The translations under genes were made by a program, and so were the position numbers. A model generated the notes under the pieces. It had not been told where the DNA came from. It made no database searches and worked only from the letters and a program-made list of their open reading frames with translations. From Bradyrhizobium sp. cir1 (GTDB taxonomy: Bacteria > Pseudomonadota > Alphaproteobacteria > Rhizobiales > Xanthobacteraceae), in contig NZ_JACIHE010000010.1 in NCBI RefSeq assembly GCF_014198245.1, forward strand, positions 186,001-250,000: a stretch of DNA of 64,000 nt. The letters run 5' to 3'. This document shows positions 57,718-64,000 of this stretch, piece by piece; position 1 is the stretch's first letter, and the number at the start of each line of letters is the position of its first letter.

Positions 57718-58836
57718 CTAAAGCAGCGACACCAGCCCGCCGCCGTGGCGTTCGAGCCGGCCGGCGAGCTCGAGCTCCAGCAGCACGGTGCGCACGATCG
57801 CGGGCGAGGCGCCGGACATCCGCACGAGGTCGTCGATCGAGATTGGGGCGGGGCCGAGCAGGCCGGTGATCTGATCGCGGTCGTGGCTTTGCGGATCGTT
57901 CTCGAACGGCTCGCTGTCGGGCTCGCCGGCGGGGTGCATCAGCGGCCGCTCCATGATCGGCTCAACCGCGTTGATGATGTCGGCAGCTTCGGTGACCAGC
58001 GTTGCGCCCTGCTTGATGAGATCGTTGGTGCCGGCGGCGCGCGGATCGAGCGGCGAGCCGGGGACCGCGAACACCTCGCGGCCCTGTTCGGCCGCCATGC
58101 GCGCGGTGATCAGCGAGCCCGAGCGGTGCGCCGCCTCGACCACGACGACGCCGAGCGCGGCGCCGGAGATCAGCCGGTTGCGGCGGGGAAAGTCGCGGGC
58201 TCGCGGCTCGTGGCCGAGCGGCATCTCGGAGATCGCCGCGCCTTGGTGGTCGAGGATCGCGGCGAGCAGGTCGCCATGCTCGGGCGGATAGATGCAGTCA
58301 TGGCCGCCGGCGAGCACAGCGATCGTGCCGGTCTCGACGCTGGTGCGATGCGCAGCCTGGTCGACGCCGCGCGCCAGCCCAGAGATGATGACGAAACCGG
58401 CTTCGCCGAGCTCTCGCGCGAGCTGGCCGGCAAATTTCAGTCCGGCGCCGGAGGCGTTGCGCGAGCCGACGATCGCGATCATCGGCCGCATCAGGGTTTT
58501 GGTGTCGCCGCGCACGGCGAGCAGCGGCGGCGCATCATCGAGTGTTGCCAGCCGTGCCGGATAGCCGTCCTCGCCGGGCGCGAGCCAGGCGATGCCGGAC
58601 TTGCGGCTCGCGGCGAGCTCGGCCTTCGCTTCATCCGCGCTGCAGATGCGCCCCGATCGCTGCGCACCGCCGCGGCGGGCGAGATCCGGCAGCCGCTCCA
58701 GCGCGGCGCGCGCCGTGCCGAAATGATCGACCAGCGACCGGAAGGTGCGCGGCCCGACATTGTCGGAGCGGATCAGCCGCAGGCGGTCGATCCGCTCAGC
58801 CTCGGTCAGCTCCACGCTCGGATTGATGGCGTCCAC
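57718..58836 (-). CDS. dprA: DNA-processing protein DprA
   Basis: 372 residues from GTG 58836, chosen for the AAGGAG ribosome site five bases away; the long open frame upstream is antisense to the amidase gene. N-terminal helical (SAM-like) domain, then the Rossmann core: AIVGSRNASGAG, FVIISGLARGVDQAAH, AVLAGGHDCIYPPEH, RNRLISGAALGVVVVEA. A C-terminal winged helix ends the protein. DprA binds incoming single-stranded DNA and loads RecA during transformation. Between plsY and topA in relatives. Confidence 0.95.
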   Translation of the reverse strand: MDAINPSVELTEAERIDRLRLIRSDNVGPRTFRSLVDHFGTARAALERLPDLARRGGAQRSGRICSADEAKAELAASRKSGIAWLAPGEDGYPARLATLDDAPPLLAVRGDTKTLMRPMIAIVGSRNASGAGLKFAGQLARELGEAGFVIISGLARGVDQAAHRTSVETGTIAVLAGGHDCIYPPEHGDLLAAILDHQGAAISEMPLGHEPRARDFPRRNRLISGAALGVVVVEAAHRSGSLITARMAAEQGREVFAVPGSPLDPRAAGTNDLIKQGATLVTEAADIINAVEPIMERPLMHPAGEPDSEPFENDPQSHDRDQITGLLGPAPISIDDLVRMSGASPAIVRTVLLELELAGRLERHGGGLVSLL

Positions 58837-58951
58837 GGCGTCTCCTTGCAGGGACAGCATGGAACAACCTGAGGGCGTTGCGCAACAGTCCCGTGCGCTT
58901 GCGTGGGCCCTTCGCGATGCTAAAAGCGATGGCAATAAGAAGGGTTTTGCC

Positions 58952-60196
58952 ATGATCTCACTTGCCGACCTCCAGCGCCGCATTGAAGCGGGCGAGCTTT
59001 CGCCCGAGGCCGCCATCGCCCAGTCGCATGCGGCGATCGAGGCCAGGGAGAATGACGTCCGCGCCTTCGTCCGGCACGACAAGGCCGCGAAGGCACAAGG
59101 CTCGGGCCCGCTGCGGGGCATCGCGGTCGGGATCAAGGACATCATCGACACCGCCAATATGCCGACCGAGATGGGCTCGGAGATCTATCGCGGCTGGCAG
59201 CCGCGCGCCGATGCGCCTGTCGTCATGATGCTGAAGCGGGCGGGGGCCACCATTATCGGCAAGACCACCACGACCGCGTTCGCCTCGCGCGATCCGACCC
59301 CGACGCTCAATCCGCACAATCTCGGCCACTCGCCGGGCGGCTCGTCCTCGGGTTCGGCGGCGGCCGTCGGGGCCGGCATGATCCCGCTGGCGCTGGGCAC
59401 CCAGACCGGCGGCTCGGTGATCCGGCCCGCGGCCTATTGCGGGACGGCCGCGATCAAGCCGTCGTTCCGGATGCTGCCAACGGTCGGCGTGAAGTGCTAT
59501 TCGTGGGCGCTCGACACGGTCGGCCTGTTCGGCGCCCGCGCCGAGGATCTCGCGCGCGGACTTTTGGCGATGACCGGCCGCAGCGAATTCTCCGGCATCG
59601 TTCCGGCGAAGGCGCCGCGCATCGGCGTTATCAGGCAGGAGTTCGCCGGCGCCGTCGAGCCGGCCGCCGAAGAGGGCTTGCAGGCCGCGATCAAGGCGGC
59701 GGAGAAGGCCGGCGCCAGCGTGCAGGCCATCGATCTGCCCGAGACGGTGCGCGAGGCCTGGCGCATCCACCCCATCATCCAGGAGTTCGAGGCCCATCGT
59801 GCACTCGCCTGGGAGTTCTCCGAGCGTCACGACGAGATCGCGCCGATGCTGCGCGAGAGCCTCGATGCGTCGGTCGGGCTGACGCCGAAGGAGTATGACG
59901 AGGCGCGCCGGATCGGCCGGCGCGGTCGCCGCGAGCTCGGCGAAGTGTTCGAGGGCGTCGACGTGCTTCTGACCTATTCGGCGCCGGGCACGGCACCGGC
60001 CAAGGCGCTCGCGACCACCGGTGATCCCCGCTACAACCGGCTGTGGACGCTGATGGGCAATCCTTGCGTCAACGTTCCCGTGCTGAAGGCCAATGGCCTG
60101 CCGATCGGCGTGCAGGTGATCGCGCGCTTCGGCAATGACGCGCATGCGCTGGCGACGGCATGGTTCCTGGAGGACGCGCTGGCGAAGTCAGGCTAG
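58952..60196 (+). CDS. Amidase signature family protein
   Basis: 414 residues from ATG 58952, with AGAAGGG seven bases upstream. Ser-cisSer-Lys triad: Lys62 (VGIKDIIDT), cis-Ser in HSPGGSSSGSAAA (about 131-133), and nucleophile Ser155 (TQTGGSVIRPAAYCG). Hydrolyses an amide; substrate unknown. It is not GatA, being shorter and lacking the GatB/C genes. Its last 9 bp overlap the end of the convergent patatin gene. Confidence 0.92.
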   Translation: MISLADLQRRIEAGELSPEAAIAQSHAAIEARENDVRAFVRHDKAAKAQGSGPLRGIAVGIKDIIDTANMPTEMGSEIYRGWQPRADAPVVMMLKRAGATIIGKTTTTAFASRDPTPTLNPHNLGHSPGGSSSGSAAAVGAGMIPLALGTQTGGSVIRPAAYCGTAAIKPSFRMLPTVGVKCYSWALDTVGLFGARAEDLARGLLAMTGRSEFSGIVPAKAPRIGVIRQEFAGAVEPAAEEGLQAAIKAAEKAGASVQAIDLPETVREAWRIHPIIQEFEAHRALAWEFSERHDEIAPMLRESLDASVGLTPKEYDEARRIGRRGRRELGEVFEGVDVLLTYSAPGTAPAKALATTGDPRYNRLWTLMGNPCVNVPVLKANGLPIGVQVIARFGNDAHALATAWFLEDALAKSG

Positions 60197-61393
60197 CGCG
60201 GGTTCGCTGGCGGCGGCGGTGCTTTGGCCGGAGGCAGGTGGAGTTGCGCCGGCGACTGTGCCTTGATTGAGCCAGCGCTCGGCGGCTTCGCGGCCGCTCC
60301 GGTGCAGAAGCCGGATGAAGCCGCGGCCGAGATCGGTCGATGAACGCTGCGCAAGCCCGTCAACGGAGTCTTCCGCCGCGATCCTGGAGAGACGCAGCGA
60401 AGGTGCCGTCTGCGCCTGTGCCCATGCGATCGCCGCGACCTCGGCGTTGAGCGCGGCGTTGGCGGCGATCTGGTCGAGCCGGCGGTCGATGGCGGCGAGG
60501 GTGATCGGCACGTAGCTGTCGCGCGACGGGGTGAGCTGGACCAGCAGCACGTCCGTCACTGCCGTTTCCTGCACCAGCCTCACCAGCGGCGGATTGCCGC
60601 CGAAGCCGCCGTCCCAATAGGCCTCGCCGTCGATCTCGACGGCGCAGTGCACGAGCGGCGGGCAGGTCGAGGCCAGCGCGACGTCGGCAGTGATGGCATC
60701 GTTGCGGAAGATCTGTTGCTGTCCGTCGCGGATCCGCGTCGCCGCGATCAGGAGTTTTGGCGACTTCGCCGCGCGCAGCGCCGCGAAATTGATGTCGCGC
60801 GACAGCGCCTGCCGCAGCGGATCGAGATCGAACGGATCGAACTGGCCGGAGCGCAGCGTCGGCCCGAATGCGACCGAGCTTCCCGCCGGCGAGAAACCGC
60901 CGACAAGCATCAGCGAGCGGAACGAGGCCTCGTGCATGAGGCGGACCCAGAACCGGTTCAGCCGGCTGCGGGCGGCTTCACGGCCGCCCTCGGCGAGGCC
61001 GCCAGCGAGCAGGAGTGCATTGATCGCGCCGGCGCTGGCGCCGCTGATGGTGTCGATCGCGATATCAGGCTCTTCCAGCAGACGCTCCAGCACGCCCCAG
61101 GTGAAGGCGGCGAAGGTGCCGCCGCCCTGGAGGGCCAGCGAGAGTTTTTGCGGTGGCCATTGTCTCGAGGGAGCCGGGGTAGGCGCAATGCGGGCGGCGA
61201 CGGCGATCACCTCGACAGGGCACGGCGTCGGCGCGACCGGAGCGGGAGGCGGCGGTGGAACGGAGGCAGGCTCAGGAGCCGGAGCGGGCGCACCGGCCCA
61301 GATGTCCGTTGCAAACAGCAGCCGGCTTGCCGCAGTGCGTGCTGCACCTTGCGAACCACCGTCAATCTGCGCGCCGACAATCTTCTCGCTCAT
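60188..61393 (-). CDS. Patatin-like phospholipase
   Basis: 401 residues from ATG 61393. After a Pro/Ala-rich disordered start (about 30-85) comes the patatin domain: oxyanion loop LALQGGGTFAAFTWG, nucleophile elbow GASAGAINALL, and catalytic Asp in DGGFGGNPP. It is a Ser-Asp dyad lipid acyl hydrolase, probably cytoplasmic. It sits between plsY and dprA and overlaps the amidase end; plsY is 211 bp upstream. Confidence 0.9.
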   Translation of the reverse strand: MSEKIVGAQIDGGSQGAARTAASRLLFATDIWAGAPAPAPEPASVPPPPPAPVAPTPCPVEVIAVAARIAPTPAPSRQWPPQKLSLALQGGGTFAAFTWGVLERLLEEPDIAIDTISGASAGAINALLLAGGLAEGGREAARSRLNRFWVRLMHEASFRSLMLVGGFSPAGSSVAFGPTLRSGQFDPFDLDPLRQALSRDINFAALRAAKSPKLLIAATRIRDGQQQIFRNDAITADVALASTCPPLVHCAVEIDGEAYWDGGFGGNPPLVRLVQETAVTDVLLVQLTPSRDSYVPITLAAIDRRLDQIAANAALNAEVAAIAWAQAQTAPSLRLSRIAAEDSVDGLAQRSSTDLGRGFIRLLHRSGREAAERWLNQGTVAGATPPASGQSTAAASEPALA

Positions 61394-61553
61394 TCTGAGC
61401 AACCGCGTAACGCCATCTTCCACGTCAGGATGACAGGCATGGAACCCGTCCGCCACAGCCTGCCGTGAGTCGCAGCAAAGTTGCGAACAGGATTTGGCAG
61501 ATAATGCGGAGGAGGTGCGGCGGTATCCGTACTTTTTCCAGCCTTGGATTTTG

Positions 61554-61607
61554 TTTGACGCGTTTTCTTGACGCGAACCGGTATCCACTTCGCTCGAAAA
61601 CGCTCTA
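61554..61607. repeat. Partial dispersed repeat overlapping the plsY stop
   Basis: Reads TTTGACGCGTTTTCTTGACG, then CGAACCGGTATCCACTTCGC and GAAAACGCTCTAG. GCGTTTTC and GAAAACGC are inverted. Its last bases CTAG supply the plsY stop codon, like family B at panC. Confidence 0.65.
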
Positions 61608-62201
61608 GGCCTTCTCGCCGATCCGGCCTTCTTTTCCTGATTGCAGCCGCTTGATGTTCTCGCGATGCATGTAGAACAGCAGCAGCGTCAGCACCGCGAA
61701 CAGCGAGGCCAGCGCGGGGTGGCCGAACCACCACAGGAACAGCGGCGTGATGAACGCCGCCACCAGCGCCGAGAGCGAGGAGTAGCGGGTGGTGAAGGCG
61801 GTCGCGAGCCACAACAGGCAGAACACCACCGCGCCCGGCCAGAACAGGCCGACCAAGATGCCGATATAGACCGCGACGCCCTTGCCGCCCTTGAACTTCA
61901 GCCAGACCGGGAAGAGGTGCCCGAGGAAAGCGCCGAGCCCGGCCACCATCGCGGCGTTGGGGCCGGCGATGTAGCCGGCGATCACCACCGCGGCGGTGCC
62001 CTTGAGCGCATCGAGCAGCAGGGTGGCCGCGGCAAGACCCTTGCGCCCGGTGCGCAGCACATTGGTGGCGCCGATATTGCCGGAGCCGATCGAGCGCAGA
62101 TCCTGCGTGCCGGCGAGTTTTGTCAGGACCAGCCCGAACGGAATCGAGCCGAGCAGGTAGCCGATGACGAACGCCACCGGCAGGAAGGCTTCAAGCCCCA
62201 T
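61605..62201 (-). CDS. plsY: Acyl-phosphate:glycerol-3-phosphate acyltransferase PlsY
   Basis: 198 residues from ATG 62201, with GGAG nine bases or so upstream. About five transmembrane helices. The three PlsY motifs are seen: GSIPFGL, then SGNIGATNVLR, then GHLFPVWLKFKGGKGVA (motif 2/3 with the acyl-phosphate site). It adds the first acyl chain to glycerol 3-phosphate in phospholipid synthesis. Follows pyrC by 47 bp on the same strand. Confidence 0.96.
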   Translation of the reverse strand: MGLEAFLPVAFVIGYLLGSIPFGLVLTKLAGTQDLRSIGSGNIGATNVLRTGRKGLAAATLLLDALKGTAAVVIAGYIAGPNAAMVAGLGAFLGHLFPVWLKFKGGKGVAVYIGILVGLFWPGAVVFCLLWLATAFTTRYSSLSALVAAFITPLFLWWFGHPALASLFAVLTLLLFYMHRENIKRLQSGKEGRIGEKA

Positions 62202-62248
62202 CGCCGCATCTCCATGTCGAACCGAGACGCCACGCATGAATTTGCCCG

Positions 62249-63556
62249 TCAGACATGTTCGTAGACCGTCCGTCCGCCGACAATGGTGCGCATCACGCGG
62301 CCTGTAAAGCGGGCCTCGTCGAACGGGGTGTTCTTGCAGGGCGATTTGAGGTCGGCGGGATCGACCACCCAGGGCGTATCGGGATCGATCACGATGACGT
62401 CCGCAGGCGCACCCGCGCGCAGGGTTCCGCCCGGCAGGCCGAGCAGCTCGGCCGGCCGGGTCGACATCGCCCGGATCAGCGTCTTCAGCTCCAGCTCGCC
62501 ATTGTGCACCAGCCGCAGGCCGGCGGGCAGCATGGTCTCGAGCCCGACGGCGCCGCTGGCCGCTTCCGCGAACGGCAGGCGCTTGACCTCGACGTCCTGC
62601 GGATTGTGATCGGACATGATGACGTCGAGGAGGCCGGAGGCGACGGCGGCAACCAGCGCGCGGCGGTCGTCCTCGGTGCGCAGCGGCGGCGACAGTTTCA
62701 GGAAGGTCCGGTAAGGGCCGATGTCGTTCTCGTTCAGCGCGAGGTGGTTGATCGAGACCGAGGCACTGACGGCAAGCCCGGCATCGCGGGCGCGTTTCAG
62801 CACGTCGAGGGAATCGATGCAGGACAGCGATGCCGCGTGATAGCGGCCGCCGGTCAGGGCGACGAGGCGCATGTCGCGCTCCAGCATCACGGCTTCGGCG
62901 GCATTGGGGATGCCCATCAGGCCGAGCCGGGTTGCGAACTCGCCCTCGTTCATCACGCCTTCGCCGACCAGATGCGGGTCCTCGGTGTAGTGCACGATCA
63001 GCGCGTCGAAATCGCGGGCGTAGGTCAGGGCCCGGCGCATCACCTGGGCATTGGTGACGCTTTTGTCGCCGTCGCTGAAAGCGACCGCGCCGGCGGCCTT
63101 CAGCAGGCCGAACTCGGTCATCTCCTCGCCGCGCATGCCCTTGGTCAGAGCCGCCATCGGCTGGATGTTGACGATCGCGGTGTCGCGGGCGCGCCGCATC
63201 ACGAAGTCCACGGTCGCCGAATTGTCGACGACGGGCAGGGTGTCGGGCTGGCAGATGATGGTGGTGATGCCGCCGGTCGCAGCCGCCTGGCTGGCGGAGG
63301 CAAAGGTCTCGCGATGGCTGTAGCCCGGCTCGCCGACGAAGGCGCGCATGTCGATGAGGCCGGGCGCCACGATCTTGCCGGCGCAATTGACGACGTCGGT
63401 ACCTTCGGGGACCCCGGCCGCGCCAATGCCGCGGCGGGTCTCGCGGATGGTGCCGTCGGCAATCAGGACGTCGCCGACGCCATCGAAATCCCTGCCGGGA
63501 TCGACGACGCGGGCGTTGGCGAGCAGGATGGGGCGGCGGTCGGTCAGCATGGGCAT
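62249..63556 (-). CDS. pyrC: Dihydroorotase homologue lacking metal ligands (PyrC/PyrX type)
   Basis: 435 residues from ATG 63556, overlapping the pyrB stop (TGATG). Amidohydrolase fold of the class I dihydroorotase group, but the D-x-H-x-H metal motif is DMRAFVGEPG: the two histidines are Arg71 and Phe73. His in VHYTEDPHL and Asp-His in SDHNPQ remain. It should be inactive as a hydrolase and probably serves as the structural partner of aspartate carbamoyltransferase, as known for pseudo-dihydroorotases of Pseudomonas. A second, active pyrC is expected elsewhere in the genome. Confidence 0.9.
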   Translation of the reverse strand: MPMLTDRRPILLANARVVDPGRDFDGVGDVLIADGTIRETRRGIGAAGVPEGTDVVNCAGKIVAPGLIDMRAFVGEPGYSHRETFASASQAAATGGITTIICQPDTLPVVDNSATVDFVMRRARDTAIVNIQPMAALTKGMRGEEMTEFGLLKAAGAVAFSDGDKSVTNAQVMRRALTYARDFDALIVHYTEDPHLVGEGVMNEGEFATRLGLMGIPNAAEAVMLERDMRLVALTGGRYHAASLSCIDSLDVLKRARDAGLAVSASVSINHLALNENDIGPYRTFLKLSPPLRTEDDRRALVAAVASGLLDVIMSDHNPQDVEVKRLPFAEAASGAVGLETMLPAGLRLVHNGELELKTLIRAMSTRPAELLGLPGGTLRAGAPADVIVIDPDTPWVVDPADLKSPCKNTPFDEARFTGRVMRTIVGGRTVYEHV

Positions 63557-64000
63557 CACGCGTTCGGCAGGTTACGGGCGAGCGCTTCCAGCACCGCCAT
63601 GCGGACGGCGACGCCCATCTCCACCTGTTCGCGGATCAGGGACTGCGCGCCGTCGGCGACCGCCGTGTCGATCTCGACGCCGCGGTTCATCGGGCCGGGA
63701 TGCATCACGAGCGCGTCCGGCTTGGCGTAGGCGAGCTTCTTCTGGTCGAGCCCGAAATAGTTGAAGTATTCGGAGGTCGACGGCACGAAGGAGCCGTTCA
63801 TACGCTCGCGCTGGAGCCGCAGCATCATGACGATGTCGGCGCCGTTGAGACCCTCGCGCATGTCGCGCGCGACCTCGACGCCCATCCGCTCGATGCCGGG
63901 CGGCAGCAGCGTGGTGGGGCCGACGACGCGGACGCGGGCGCCCATGGTGTTGAGCAGGATGATGTTGGAGCGGGCGACGCGCGAATGCAGCACGTCGCCG
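63556..64000 (-). CDS. pyrB: Aspartate carbamoyltransferase catalytic subunit, C-terminal part
   Basis: About 148 codons are visible; the gene runs off the right edge. The text DVLHSRVARSNI starts the L-aspartate domain, then GPTTLLPPG, MMLRLQRERMNGSF, YAKPDALVMHPGPMNRGVEI, with the Arg-x-Gln and HPGP-N-R-G-x-E signatures of ATCase. It makes carbamoyl-aspartate, the first committed step of pyrimidine synthesis. Overlaps pyrC by one base, as in a pyrBC operon. Confidence 0.97.
   Translation of the reverse strand, partial: GDVLHSRVARSNIILLNTMGARVRVVGPTTLLPPGIERMGVEVARDMREGLNGADIVMMLRLQRERMNGSFVPSTSEYFNYFGLDQKKLAYAKPDALVMHPGPMNRGVEIDTAVADGAQSLIREQVEMGVAVRMAVLEALARNLPNA

Noticed and set aside
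57718..59157. Longer start for dprA reaching 59157
   Set aside because: The extra 107 residues are antisense to the amidase gene; the GTG at 58836 has an excellent ribosome site and fits DprA.
61605..63386. 593-codon open frame that joins the plsY frame to an antiparallel-shifted reading of pyrC
   Set aside because: Only the part after 62201 matches PlsY; the rest is an alternative frame of the pyrC gene, whose own product has family similarity.

Overview
The window is about 64 kb of high-GC alphaproteobacterial chromosome, most probably from Bradyrhizobium or a close relative. The evidence is the gene content (MipZ, DivK-PleD, ClpS-ClpA, phasin, EipB, DUF1489, DUF3572), the core order dinB-DUF3572-divK-pleD ... 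rpmG ... Nudix-DUF983-rnr-topA ... dprA ... plsY-pyrC-pyrB, and several dispersed palindromic repeat families typical of that genus. No rRNA, tRNA, intact insertion sequence, prophage or CRISPR array was seen.

Layout. 0-14.3 kb: end of an XRE-type regulator, aldo/keto reductase, TolA/TonB-like protein, DUF599 protein, glutathione S-transferase, a YidB-like gene remnant, DUF1489 protein, panC, mipZ, an alpha/beta hydrolase, a VWA-DnaJ pair, a D,D-carboxypeptidase with a SPOR domain, and a phasin. 15-25 kb: clpS-clpA, a lipoprotein, a DHA2 drug exporter, a small cytochrome c with a short membrane protein beside it, a second aldo/keto reductase, a HAD phosphatase, a TRAP-type binding protein and a lytic transglycosylase. 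25-33 kb: azlCD, trmO, a HIT protein, a DUF482 acyltransferase, a GDPD, two RidA proteins, eipB, a Nudix hydrolase and an ACT protein. 33-36.6 kb: dinB, DUF3572, divK, pleD, covering translesion synthesis and cell-cycle/c-di-GMP control.

36.6-45.5 kb is an accessory block set between pleD and rpmG, which are normally adjacent in related bacteria. It holds a TetR/MFS pair with a clear operator, an AT-richer Nudix gene, a FixK-like Crp/Fnr regulator with FixK-type boxes upstream, an NTF2-like protein, and the most unusual gene of the window: a protein of about 1,358 residues with a degenerate receiver and LuxR-type DNA-binding head fused to a very long tail carrying six and a half 77-residue tandem repeats.

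45.5-64 kb returns to core genes on the minus strand: rpmG, Nudix, DUF983, rnr, topA, dprA, plsY, a metal-ligand-lacking dihydroorotase homologue and the end of pyrB. It is interrupted by accessory genes: a flavin monooxygenase, two divergent HxlR-regulator/oxidoreductase pairs, an amidase and a patatin-like phospholipase. The gaps hold at least six families of long inverted repeats, one of which exactly fills the space between the stop codons of the DUF1489 gene and panC. Several genes shorter than 60 codons were found by reading the gaps (rpmG, a 54-residue membrane protein, a 51-residue protein).
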